NCBI GenBank assembly: GCA_020351775.1
Contig: CP070666.1
Coordinates: 4,189,209-4,253,208 of the forward strand
DNA: 64,000 nucleotides
Source of the DNA: Gemmatimonadota bacterium
GTDB lineage: Bacteria > Gemmatimonadota > Gemmatimonadetes > Gemmatimonadales > GWC2-71-9
Direction of reading: 5' to 3'
The position numbers and the translations under genes were made by a program. The stretch's first letter is position 1. Each line of letters begins with the position of its first letter. Below, piece after piece: positions 36,548 to 45,270 of the stretch. Under the pieces are notes generated by a model. The model ran no database searches, was not told where the DNA came from, and worked only from the letters and a program-made list of their open reading frames with translations.

Positions 36548-38353
36548 ATGCTGAGATCAGCCTGTAGGTTCTTGGCGTTCACGCAAGTGTGTTACGCTGC
36601 GGCTTCTGTCGCGCAGGCTCAGACCATACCTACACCAGAATCGGTAATCGGGTTTACGCCGGGCACCGATTTTCATTTGGCGTCGTATGACCAGGCACTC
36701 GAGTACTTCCAGCAGCTGGATGCAGCTAGTGAGAGAGTTCAGTTAGTGGAGGTTGGTCGGACTTCGGAGGGGCGGGCTTGGTACCTGGCTCTCATATCAT
36801 CAGCTGACAACCTGGCTAACGTGGAACGCTATCGTGAGATCGCCCAACGAATCGCACACCCGGCCGGTTTGAGTGACGAAGAGGCAATGACGCTCGCGAG
36901 GGAAGGTAGAGCGATTATACACATCGACCAGGGGCTGCATGCTACTGAAGTTGCTGCAGCGCAGCAGGCGATACAGCTGGCGTACGATCTGATCACGGGA
37001 GACTCGGATCCCGAGATCCGAGCGATCTTGGACAACGTCATTCTGGTATTGTGGTTCTCGGTCAATCCCGATGGTCAGAACATGGTGGCTGAATGGTACC
37101 GCTCCAACCTGGGTACGCCATACGAAGTGTCGCCCATGCCGCGGCTGTATCAGAAGTACGTCGGTCACGACAACAACCGTGACGGATACATGCTCAATAT
37201 GATCGAGTCTCGGGTGGTCACGCGGGCGGTGCGATATTGGGAGCCGCAGATCGTGTACAACCACCACCAGACGGCACCGTCTCCTGCACGCATATGGATC
37301 CCTCCATTTGCGGAACCGGTATCTGAGTTTGTCCACCCGCTCATGTGGCGGACAGTGAACCTGATCGGCATGTCGATGGCGCAGGCTCTGGAAGAAAGGG
37401 GACAAAAAGGTGCGATGCACATGGGTACGTTCGACAACTGGTATCCGGGTTTCATCGATCATGCCAACAACTTCCACAACATCGCATCCTTGCTCACTGA
37501 GACAGGCCTCTACCGCTATGCGACACCACACTTCTACACGGTGAGTGACTTCCCGGCACGGGCGCGCGACCTCCGTCCTGGATCGCTCTACTCGAGTCCG
37601 TGGGAGGGTGGCTGGTGGCGTCTACGCGACGCGGTGGAGTACATGGAGACCGCATCGATATCGGTATTGGATGTTGCGGCGAAGTACAAGTACGATCTGC
37701 TATACAATCGCTATCAGGCGGGGAGAGATGTCATTGCAGCGTACACGGACGGACCTCCCTACGCATATTTTGTTCCCCAGCAGCAACGCGATCCGGTAGC
37801 AGCAGTGGAGCTGCTGCGGAGGTTGGCGTTCAACGGAATCGAGGTCCACCAGCTCGAGCGAAGCGTTCAATATGAAGGCCGGATCTTGTCCGACGGCACG
37901 TGGGTGATACCGATGGACCAAGAGTATGCCAACTTCGCGCGTCAACTGATGTCTGTGCAGGAGTATCCCGACTTGCGCCAGTACCCCGAAGGGCCACCGG
38001 ATCAACCGTACGACGTCTCGGGCTGGACACTGCCCTATCAGATGGATGTCAGGGTCATTGAGGCTGCCATCCCACTGCGAGAGCAGGTCCGCTCCTCGAT
38101 GAAGCCCGTCCGGGGCGAGGCGCTGTCGTGGGATGCCGACGTAGCTGATGCGGCAACGTTCGATTCCCCTCCTGGCGTCGGCTTCAACTCCAATGCGGTG
38201 GCCGCCGGTATCATACCTCTTCCGGGGCGCGCGGTCGGGAGCGGCCCCGCATTGATCGTGGACATGGCCCAAAACAACTCGTTCCGTGCGGTGAACCGGG
38301 CGTGGCGTGAAGGAGGTCGAATCCGCTTCCAACCGGGCACCCCTGGCCGGTAG
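36548..38353 (+). CDS. M14-family zinc carboxypeptidase, N-terminal part of an amber-interrupted gene
   Basis: 601 aa up to TAG at 38351-38353. Signal peptide ends near VAQA/QT. M14 zinc ligands His131 and Glu134 lie in GLHATE, the NR pair in GHDNNRDGY, and the third His in VYNHHQTAPS. GGAGAGG stands before ATG 36548. The reading frame continues without shift for another 319 codons after the TAG, and the two parts together make the full length of the large M14 subfamily with a C-terminal glutamine-amidotransferase-like domain. The catalytic domain is complete, so this truncated product might still be active. The stop may be a recent mutation, a sequencing error or a read-through site. Confidence 0.85.
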   Translation: MLRSACRFLAFTQVCYAAASVAQAQTIPTPESVIGFTPGTDFHLASYDQALEYFQQLDAASERVQLVEVGRTSEGRAWYLALISSADNLANVERYREIAQRIAHPAGLSDEEAMTLAREGRAIIHIDQGLHATEVAAAQQAIQLAYDLITGDSDPEIRAILDNVILVLWFSVNPDGQNMVAEWYRSNLGTPYEVSPMPRLYQKYVGHDNNRDGYMLNMIESRVVTRAVRYWEPQIVYNHHQTAPSPARIWIPPFAEPVSEFVHPLMWRTVNLIGMSMAQALEERGQKGAMHMGTFDNWYPGFIDHANNFHNIASLLTETGLYRYATPHFYTVSDFPARARDLRPGSLYSSPWEGGWWRLRDAVEYMETASISVLDVAAKYKYDLLYNRYQAGRDVIAAYTDGPPYAYFVPQQQRDPVAAVELLRRLAFNGIEVHQLERSVQYEGRILSDGTWVIPMDQEYANFARQLMSVQEYPDLRQYPEGPPDQPYDVSGWTLPYQMDVRVIEAAIPLREQVRSSMKPVRGEALSWDADVADAATFDSPPGVGFNSNAVAAGIIPLPGRAVGSGPALIVDMAQNNSFRAVNRAWREGGRIRFQPGTPGR

Positions 38354-39313
38354 GGCGCAGCCGGCACGAGCGGCAAATGGGTGATTTCCAACTTGAGCGG
38401 GGCTGCGGTCGAAGCGATAGTGGGCGACTATGCGCTGCAGGCGGAACGGGGCAGCGTATCGGGTACGTTAATCAGACGACCGAGGATCGGATTGTATCGC
38501 CCGTGGCGAGCCAGCATGGACGAGGGCTGGACGCGGTGGCTGCTAGAGCAGTACGGGTTCCAGTTCTCCAGCGTCTACAACCATGACGTGGTTGCGGGAG
38601 ATTTGGGTGACCGCTATGACGTGATCGTGATCGGGGACATGTCAGCCTCACAGATCACCGCGGGCTTCGCCAGGGGCTCAGTGCCACCGCGGTACGCCGG
38701 CGGTATCGGCAACGAAGGAGTCAGGGCCCTGGACGAGTTCGTCCGCAGTGGAGGAACACTGGTTACGTGGAACAGCAGCAGCATCTTCGCCGTGGACGCG
38801 CTGCATCTCCCGGTCAAAAACGCTACGGCCGATATACCGCGTGATGAGTTCTTTTTGGCCGGTTCGATTGTGGCAATGACGGTCGACCCATCACACCCGG
38901 TAATGTCGGGTATGCCCGAACGATCGAAGGTCTTTGTAGCACGCAGTCCAGTGTTCACAGTTGAAGAGGAATTCGTAGGGTCGGTCTTCGCCAAATATCA
39001 GTCGGAGGGCTCGCCGCTATTGTCGGGCTACCTCTTGGGAGAAGAACATTTACAGGGCTTTGCCTCCGGACTGGATGTGTACCACGGCGACGGACACGTG
39101 ATACTGTTGGGCATGCGACCGCAGTGGCGTGGTCAGCCATTCGGCAACTTCCGGATTGTGTTCAATGCCGCCTTGTACTCGGACGGGGTCGCAAATCTGG
39201 CTCCCGCGAATGACGATTTTTGGGTCGTACCGGAGGAAGAGGGGGAAGAAGGGGAGGCCAATGATTCCGGCAGTGGGCAGAGGGACCGGAGGATGGGCGG
39301 AGAGCGACGCTGA
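38354..39313 (+). pseudogene. C-terminal part of the same M14 gene after an in-frame amber codon
   Basis: 319 codons in exactly the frame of the preceding gene, starting GAAGTSGKWVISNLSGAAV. It encodes the amidotransferase-like end domain of large M14 proteins (RRPRIGLYRPWRASMDEGWT, DVIVIGDMSAS, LDEFVRSGGTLVTW). There is no Shine-Dalgarno near its first possible starts (GTG 38381), so it is unlikely to be an independent gene. The last 30 residues are rich in Glu, Gly and Arg. Confidence 0.75.
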
Positions 39314-39371
39314 TACTGCCTCCCCACTCCCGTGACACAAGTGCGCTGGATGTGACGATGAGGGGGATACA

Positions 39372-39387
39372 GCGACCTCGGGGTCGC
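39372..39387. terminator. Small hairpin between convergent genes
   Basis: GCGACC (39372-39377), loop TCGG, GGTCGC (39382-39387). It lies between the end of the M14 gene and the end of the opposing gene at 39440. Stable tetraloop, no T-tract. Confidence 0.4.
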
Positions 39388-39439
39388 GCCCGGCGTCGAG
39401 TCCTGCCTGCAGCTCTATGCCCCAACTGGCCCACCTCTC

Positions 39440-40702
39440 TCACACCCTGCCGCATCCCAAGAACAACACTCGTGTGAACGAATCGCACTTTAAGAGCGTG
39501 CCGGCGAAGGTCATCGTCTCCCCCGTTCGTGGACGTAACGCCTCGTGTGCGTCCGGGGGAAACTGGACCACTGCCTTCACCGTGTGTGATCCGATGGAAT
39601 CGCCGTCTATCTCCGATATTTCAAACTCGGCCTTCGTCCCCGGATCGTTGCCGAACACCAGGTCGAATGGATAGGAACTGACTCGTGTGAGCTTGCCAGA
39701 CCAGTTGACCTCGAGTCCTTCGTAGTTTTGTTCAAACGTCTGGTCGATCTGGTAGCTGATCTTGCCGGTGCCAAACAGATCGTGACATACATCTCGTACG
39801 TCGAGGCCATTAGGCGGTGAGAGGTCGGTCTGCTCTTCCTGATGTTCCCCAGCTGCGTTGGGCGTGACCGAGTCTGTTTTCACCGGTTCTTCGATGTCTT
39901 GGTCGACCATTCCGGACACAGCGGCGGTTGCCGGTTCGGTAGCAGTCTCCCCGACTTCGATCGCCACGGGCTCGGGTGCCGCTGGGATTGAGTCGACGAC
40001 CAAGTGGGTTGGCGTTTCATTCAGGTCACGGACGGTGAACACGGCCTCCAGATCGTCGCCCGGCCGTTTACGGCTTACGTCGGTGCCCGCGCTCTCGACC
40101 ATCTCCTCGTGCCGGTCGCCGGCGTCGGCCGTGATGTTGACTGCGAAATCGACCATTCGCTTCACATTGCTCACCAGAGATGTGGGCTCACAGTCCACGC
40201 CTTTGCTGTCCCATTTGATCCAGGAATCAGTGATCTCTAAGCCGGGGTACAACGACAGCATGCGACGCACGTAGAGTCTTCGGGCGGGATTCAGAAACCC
40301 TTTCACTTTGGCCGAGTCGTTACTCCGGACCACCATGAACTCATCGAAGCTCGGGTCGCCGACTTCGATATCTTGTGCTCCCAGGAATCTCTTGAAGCTT
40401 GAGAAGGCGGTCTGTTCCGTTAGGGACAGGCCAAACCGCAGAGCCTCCGGGTAGTTGATCTCGTAACGGGTGAACTTCTTGGATCCACCCCCTTGGTTCT
40501 TGGTGCGAATCGTGATCTTCACTCGGCAGCCCTTCACGGTACCAGACAGCTCGGGCTTGGTGAGGAAATCGCCGGCGTTGTGGTGGATCTGAAGTCGCGA
40601 TGCCGCTTCCTTCCAGGCTTCAGCGAGCTTCCGCTTATTCGACTGTGTAACGGCGATGGCGATACCGACACCGACCATGAGGAGGATTACGATGATCTCC
40701 AT
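39440..40702 (-). CDS. Membrane-anchored protein of unknown function
   Basis: 420 aa. One N-terminal membrane helix (about 2-17), then a domain of about 200 residues (LSGTVKGCRVKI.., YEINYPEALRFGLSLTEQTAF, DIEVGDPSFDEFMVVRSND, NPARRLYVRRMLSLYPGLEITD), an acidic, Pro/Thr-rich linker (about 225-300) and a C-terminal beta domain with one Cys pair. The first domain resembles DUF3137-style proteins but I cannot name it with certainty. ATG 40702 with AGGTGCGG before it is preferred over a GTG three codons upstream. Confidence 0.7.
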   Translation of the reverse strand: MEIIVILLMVGVGIAIAVTQSNKRKLAEAWKEAASRLQIHHNAGDFLTKPELSGTVKGCRVKITIRTKNQGGGSKKFTRYEINYPEALRFGLSLTEQTAFSSFKRFLGAQDIEVGDPSFDEFMVVRSNDSAKVKGFLNPARRLYVRRMLSLYPGLEITDSWIKWDSKGVDCEPTSLVSNVKRMVDFAVNITADAGDRHEEMVESAGTDVSRKRPGDDLEAVFTVRDLNETPTHLVVDSIPAAPEPVAIEVGETATEPATAAVSGMVDQDIEEPVKTDSVTPNAAGEHQEEQTDLSPPNGLDVRDVCHDLFGTGKISYQIDQTFEQNYEGLEVNWSGKLTRVSSYPFDLVFGNDPGTKAEFEISEIDGDSIGSHTVKAVVQFPPDAHEALRPRTGETMTFAGTLLKCDSFTRVLFLGCGRV

Positions 40703-41074
40703 CGACCGCACCTGTTGGATCGGGTAGGGGTGGCACTCACGAGTAATCTACGGTCATCTGAGAAGAGTGGTATCCCGGACCAGATCTGCGGGTGCGATTG
40801 AAATGGCTTATCGATCCGCTCGAGTGCCATCCGAGGACCACATTCGTCCGGCAAGTAGCGCGCAACTGGAAGCCGCTTGACTCCAACGGTTGGAACATAT
40901 TGACTGCCAAGGGCTTGCGACTCTTGGAGCCGTCTCTCCAGGCGTGCGGGCGACGGGCTCGGGACGCGAGACTCTGCAAGGGCGACTCGAGAGGCGGGTA
41001 CTGCTGCACTAGCGCCACAAGTGGACTATATTCACACTTTCAATGGCGAAAACTAGGCTCTGCGAGGTGTTGCT
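40703..41074. other. Divergent intergenic region, no gene supported
   Basis: 372 bp between the anchored protein and the OmpA-like gene. Open frames on both strands (e.g. 40792-41238 plus, 40737-41018 minus) give no recognisable protein. TATATT near 41027 could be a -10 for the OmpA-like gene, and GAGGTG serves as its ribosome site. Confidence 0.45.
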
Positions 41075-41707
41075 ATGACCTACAGTTCAGTACTCAGGAG
41101 GGGGATCGCGACAGCCACCGTAGCCGGATTGCTCGGTTGCGGGGGCTACATCAAGCAGGAGCAATACGAAAGCGATCTCAACCAGCTACGCGAGGAGTTA
41201 AGAACCGAGATGGCGGCCGGCGACCAGCAGGTCGGTGACGAGACCAGCCGTCGCATCGGTGCGCTCGAGTCCCAGATTCAGTCGCTGCAGAACGATTTGT
41301 CATCACTTTCGTCCGATTTCGATGCCAGGATGGCGCAGATGGAAGGCCGGCTGCATATCGAGATGCCGGTGTACTTCGCATTCGATGATGCCACGATTCG
41401 GGAATCGGACACAGCTGTGCTCGATCGTTTCGCAAGCGTCATTCGAGAGCACCACCCCAACGTCTTGGTGACGGTCGAAGGTTTTGCCGATCCTGCGGGC
41501 GAGGAGTCCTACAACCAGTGGCTGGGGCAGCAACGGGCCGAGGCCGTGCGGGACTATCTGATCGAGTCAGGTGGACTCAATGGCGACAACCTCAAGGCCG
41601 TGAGCTATGGCGAAGCCCGAAACCGGCAGGTCGATCCCGGTGCGTGGGGCGACGACGGTTTGAACAACAGACGGGTGGCGCTGGTCATCGAGTTCGTGGG
41701 GTCCTGA
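41075..41707 (+). CDS. OmpA-domain lipoprotein with coiled coil
   Basis: 210 aa. Lipoprotein signal with lipobox GLLGC (Cys22). Residues about 26-92 form a coiled coil (YESDLNQLREELRTEM.., LESQIQSLQNDLSSLSSDFDARM). Residues about 98-208 are an OmpA-type peptidoglycan-binding domain (PVYFAFDDATIRESD, VEGFADPAGEESYNQWLGQQRAEAVR, LNNRRVAL). It should tether the outer membrane to peptidoglycan, like Pal, but the coiled coil is closer to YfgL/TolB-associated spacer proteins. Probably monocistronic, followed by strong hairpins. Confidence 0.9.
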   Translation: MTYSSVLRRGIATATVAGLLGCGGYIKQEQYESDLNQLREELRTEMAAGDQQVGDETSRRIGALESQIQSLQNDLSSLSSDFDARMAQMEGRLHIEMPVYFAFDDATIRESDTAVLDRFASVIREHHPNVLVTVEGFADPAGEESYNQWLGQQRAEAVRDYLIESGGLNGDNLKAVSYGEARNRQVDPGAWGDDGLNNRRVALVIEFVGS

Positions 41708-41719
41708 GACCAACCGGGA

Positions 41720-41815
41720 ACAGAGCATCTGCGGGGGAGGACACTTGTGCGATCGCAAGGCCTCCCTACGCTCTGTTGTGCCGTGACCCGTCTACTCGGA
41801 TTCTCATCATCCGAG
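41720..41815 (+). terminator. Two consecutive hairpins after the OmpA-like gene
   Basis: First a long stem: ACAGAGC (41720-41726) with GCTCTGT (41770-41776), enclosing GGGAGG (41735-41740) with CCTCCC (41761-41766) and a palindromic tip. Second: CTCGGAT (41795-41801) with ATCCGAG (41809-41815), 7-nt loop. Probably termination; an RNA-structured element is also possible. Confidence 0.5.
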
Positions 41816-41913
41816 ACCGTGTTACGCGGAGGCTTGCCACGGCGATCCGAGTGAGCGTACTTATCCGTATGAGACCGTTTTGAACGTTTCCCTCCAATAT
41901 CTGAGGTGAGACA

Positions 41914-42729
41914 ATGCGAAGTGTACTAGCACCATCCCTGGCTGTGGCCGTTGGCGCTGCATGTGCCGGCGGACCGGCCGGGCCGTTGTTCGAATATGGA
42001 CCCAGTGAGGTCCCGCTGCGTTACGAGGTGACCAGCGAGACGAACTCGGCCATCGAGACGCCCATGGGGCCACAGAACGTGGACGCGACCACCAACGTCA
42101 CGCTGACGTTCGATATCGGTGAGCAGAGCGACGGTGGAAGACGGATCTCGGTGGTGATCGAAGCGCTTGAGTCCCAGAGCACGGGAATCGGGCGGCTTGA
42201 GGGAGGTGAGTTGATCGGTCAAGCGTTTGTCGGGGTGTTGGCAGCGGATGGGAGTATAGAATTCACTGGGGTTCCAGAAACACCGGCAAACCTGCGGGAC
42301 TACTTCGATCCAGCAGCGTTCCTCTCGGAGCTTCTGATGCCCTTGCCCCCGGCAGGAGGTGACGTTCTCGAGTCGTGGCCGGTGCATCAGGAGACAATCG
42401 AACGAACACAGATGACCATGATGAGTACGTTCGACGGCACGGCCCGGGTAACAGGTGACACGACCTGGAACGGGCAACCTGCAAAGATCGTAATGGTCGA
42501 AGGCCAGTTTGAACTCGCAGGCACTGGAACGCCCACCGGTTCACCAGGGGAGCTCGAGATGCTCGTCACGGGCCCTGCCACGACGACGTACCTATGGGAT
42601 GCCGCACGCGGAGTCATGCTCTCAGCCACGAGCCGTGGTGAGGGCGAGGGTACGGTGGCGCTGCTCAGCATGGACATCACGATGCCGGTGACTGTTGCGA
42701 GCGAACAGAGCGTAGTGCTGCAGCGATAG
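41914..42729 (+). CDS. Lipoprotein of unknown function
   Basis: 271 aa. N-terminal lipid-type signal (AVAVGAACAGG, lipobox GAAC/AAC, Cys17). The mature protein is beta-rich with repeated amphipathic strands (LRYEVTSETNSAIETPMGPQ, NVTLTFDIGEQ, ISVVIEALESQSTGIG, TTTYLWDAARGVMLSAT). This layout resembles lipoproteins of the LolA/DUF6263 kind that bind hydrophobic ligands, but I cannot assign it. GAGGTG precedes the ATG. Confidence 0.72.
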   Translation: MRSVLAPSLAVAVGAACAGGPAGPLFEYGPSEVPLRYEVTSETNSAIETPMGPQNVDATTNVTLTFDIGEQSDGGRRISVVIEALESQSTGIGRLEGGELIGQAFVGVLAADGSIEFTGVPETPANLRDYFDPAAFLSELLMPLPPAGGDVLESWPVHQETIERTQMTMMSTFDGTARVTGDTTWNGQPAKIVMVEGQFELAGTGTPTGSPGELEMLVTGPATTTYLWDAARGVMLSATSRGEGEGTVALLSMDITMPVTVASEQSVVLQR

Positions 42730-42739
42730 GGAATCGCTG
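42721..42739 (+). terminator. Hairpin overlapping the lipoprotein stop codon
   Basis: CAGCGAT (42721-42727), 5-nt loop, ATCGCTG (42733-42739); the TAG stop lies in the arm and loop. A second hairpin, CAGGCGC with GCGCCTG (42837-42859), lies closer to the convergent threonine dehydrogenase gene. Confidence 0.45.
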
Positions 42740-42946
42740 AGCCCGTGAGGGTGGGACTGCGGCATCATCGCAGATTGCCGTTACCGGCAGCGTGAGGCAT
42801 GTCCGGCTCGACGGGGCGAGTACGAACCTCAATGAACAGGCGCCCGGCCCTTGCGCCTGGGCACCTGACCAGTGCCGGCACAACATCCGTCCGGTCCGTC
42901 CAGTCATTCTATTGTCAAGTTTTGACCTACGGCGAGTCGGAGGGCG

Positions 42947-43897
42947 TCAGCCGAGCTTCTTCCTGAGATTCTCCAGCATGTCCGTCGTCATTGTTTCGAG
43001 GTCGTAGCTGGGCGCCCAATCCCATTCCTCCCGCGCGGTGCTATCGTCAATCGAAGCCGGCCACGAGTCGGCGATGGCCTGGCGAACCGGATCTACGTTG
43101 TACTTGATGACGAACTCAGGGATGTGCTTTCTGATTTCGGCGGCCAACGTCTCGGGAGTGAAGTTGGCCGCTGCGACGTTGAACGCGTTCCGATGCACGA
43201 GACGGGATGCGTCAGCCTCCATGAGATCAATCGCCGCCTTGATCGCGTCGGGCATATACATCATGTCGAGGCACGTATCGGCCTCGAGAAAACACGAGTA
43301 TCGCTGGTTGCGAATCGCCTCATAGAAGATCTCGACGGCGTAGTCAGTCGTTCCCCCTCCGGGCGGCGCCACGTAGGAGATCAGTCCCGGATAACGAACA
43401 CCACGTGTATCCACCCCGAAGCGCGTATAGTAATAGTCGCACAGCAGTTCACCGGCCACCTTGGTCACACCGTACATCGTCGTCGGTCGCTGAATGGTAT
43501 CCTGCGGTGTCCCGTCGCGGGGCGTCGATGGACCAAAAGCGCCGATGGAGCTGGGGTGGAACACGGCGCACTTCGACTCGCGGGCAACCTCCAACACCTT
43601 GTAGAAGCCGCCCATGTTCACGTCCCACGCCACGCGGGGCTTCTCCTCTGCCACGGCGGAGAGTAGTGCAGCTAGGTGATAGATGGTATCGATGTCATAC
43701 CGTCGTACGGTTTCTTGAATCTGACGAAAGTCGGTGCAGTCCAGTAATTCGAACGGGCCGGTGCCGTCGGCGTCTCGCGCTGGCGTCATCCGAATGTCAG
43801 ATGCCACGACCGCGTCGCAGCCGTATCGTTCTCTCAGGGCGACAACGAGTTCTGAGCCGATCTGGCCCAGAGCGCCCGTTATCAGAATCCTCTGCAC
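42947..43897 (-). CDS. SDR-type L-threonine 3-dehydrogenase
   Basis: 316 aa. Extended short-chain dehydrogenase with NAD-binding GALGQIGSEL (residues 8-17), a PSSIGAFGPSTP segment and YGVTKVAGELL (catalytic Tyr and Lys), as in the epimerase-like threonine dehydrogenases of bacteria and archaea. It oxidises threonine to 2-amino-3-oxobutyrate, which a CoA ligase splits into glycine and acetyl-CoA; that ligase gene is not in this window. Last gene of the leftward amino-acid catabolism unit, 74 bp after the CoA-transferase. Confidence 0.92.
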   Translation of the reverse strand: MQRILITGALGQIGSELVVALRERYGCDAVVASDIRMTPARDADGTGPFELLDCTDFRQIQETVRRYDIDTIYHLAALLSAVAEEKPRVAWDVNMGGFYKVLEVARESKCAVFHPSSIGAFGPSTPRDGTPQDTIQRPTTMYGVTKVAGELLCDYYYTRFGVDTRGVRYPGLISYVAPPGGGTTDYAVEIFYEAIRNQRYSCFLEADTCLDMMYMPDAIKAAIDLMEADASRLVHRNAFNVAAANFTPETLAAEIRKHIPEFVIKYNVDPVRQAIADSWPASIDDSTAREEWDWAPSYDLETMTTDMLENLRKKLG

Positions 43898-43971
43898 GTT
43901 GCCTCCCGCACCATGTATTGGGGGTTGGCTGCCCGAAACCGGGCTTTACAGCACCGGGAAAGGCTCTCGCT

Positions 43972-45270
43972 TCACTGCAGCAGCTTTCGTTCCTTAGCGG
44001 ACAGTTCCAGTTCCTCCTGGAACTTCGGGTCCGCTATGCTCATCAAGGCCTCCACTCGTTCACGCAGATTCTTGCCGAACAGGTTGGCGACACCGTACTC
44101 TGTCACGACGTAATGCACGTCCGCTCGGCTCGTCACGACGCCCGCACCTTGCTTCAGAAACGGTACTATGCGGGACATTTCGCCCCGTTTGGCAGTAGCC
44201 GGCAGGGCAATGATGGGGCGCCCACCCTTGGAACGGGCTGCACCACGAATGAAATCGACCTGACCGCCAAACCCCGAGTAGATATAGGGACCGATAGAGT
44301 CGGAGCATACCTGTCCAGTGAGATCGACTTCTATGGCAGAGTTCACCGCCACCATGTTCTCGTGTTGGTGCACGGTGAACGGATCATTGACGTAGTCGAC
44401 CGGGTGTGCTTCGATCAGTGGATTGTTATCCACGAAATCGTATAGCTCTTCGCTCCCCAGCGCAAACGTGAGGACGACCTTGCCAGCGTGGAGCGTCTTG
44501 TGGGTACCGGTTACCACGCCACGCTGGATTGCGCGCATACCACCGTCAGAAATCATCTCTGTGTGGATCCCGAGCTGCAGGTCACCTTCCATGGCCTCGT
44601 ACACCGAGTCCGGTATGCCACCGATTCCCATCTGCATCGTGGATCCTGGCTTGATCAGACCAAGCACGTGCTGCGCTATGGCCTTTTCCACATCCGTGGC
44701 TGGCTGCGGTTCCAGTGTTGGAAGAGCTTCCGAGCGTTCAACTATCGCGGCCACTCGATTGACGTGGATGAACGAGTCTCCCAGAACGCGTGGCATCCTC
44801 TCATTCACCTGGGCAATGACCGTCTTGGCCATCTGACATGCAGCCGTAGAGGCTAGTATCTCTACCCCAAGGCTCATGAACCCATGTTCATCAGGAGGAG
44901 AGACCTGTATCATGGCGACATCGAGTGGAACGATGCCTTCCCTGAACAATCGAGGAATCTGGTGCAGGAAGATGGGCACATAGTCGGCCCTGCCGTCATT
45001 CACAGCCTTGCGGTCAGCCGGTCCCACGAAGAGTGAGTTGTGCCGGAAATGACGTTCCATACCGGGTACCGAGAGAGGGTCGTCCCCGATGAGAAGTACG
45101 TGGTTGAGCTGAACGTCCTCCAACTCATCGTTGCGCAGCGCCAGGGCACGCACCAGGGCCTGTGGGATGGCGGCATTACCGCCGTAATAGACACGGTCTC
45201 CACTCTGTATGATCTGGACAGCCTCCTCGGCCGTCTTCAATTTCGAGTTGTAGTCATCGAGCCAGTTCAC
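43972..45270 (-). CDS. Acetyl-CoA hydrolase/transferase family CoA-transferase (4-hydroxybutyrate type)
   Basis: 432 aa, the usual length. GTG start overlapping the alanine dehydrogenase stop (GTGA). Family landmarks: GIGGIPDSVYEAM, HTEMISDGGM, VNSAIEVDLTGQV (probable catalytic Glu), FGGQVDFIRGAARS and VVTEYGVANLFGKNLRER. These enzymes move CoA between acetate and 4-hydroxybutyrate, succinate or other short acids. Here it probably exchanges CoA on products of amino-acid oxidation. Exact acid not readable. Confidence 0.9.
   Translation of the reverse strand: MNWLDDYNSKLKTAEEAVQIIQSGDRVYYGGNAAIPQALVRALALRNDELEDVQLNHVLLIGDDPLSVPGMERHFRHNSLFVGPADRKAVNDGRADYVPIFLHQIPRLFREGIVPLDVAMIQVSPPDEHGFMSLGVEILASTAACQMAKTVIAQVNERMPRVLGDSFIHVNRVAAIVERSEALPTLEPQPATDVEKAIAQHVLGLIKPGSTMQMGIGGIPDSVYEAMEGDLQLGIHTEMISDGGMRAIQRGVVTGTHKTLHAGKVVLTFALGSEELYDFVDNNPLIEAHPVDYVNDPFTVHQHENMVAVNSAIEVDLTGQVCSDSIGPYIYSGFGGQVDFIRGAARSKGGRPIIALPATAKRGEMSRIVPFLKQGAGVVTSRADVHYVVTEYGVANLFGKNLRERVEALMSIADPKFQEELELSAKERKLLQ

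Noticed and set aside
38351-38353. Amber codon as a sign of genome-wide TAG recoding
   Set aside because: Other genes here end in TAG with no coding sense after it (e.g. the HMG-CoA synthase gene at 52860, the radical SAM gene at 56210), so TAG is a normal stop.
40792-41238. Plus-strand 148-codon frame before and across the OmpA-like gene
   Set aside because: It runs into the OmpA-like coding region in another frame and its residues (many Arg, Cys, Trp) look non-coding.
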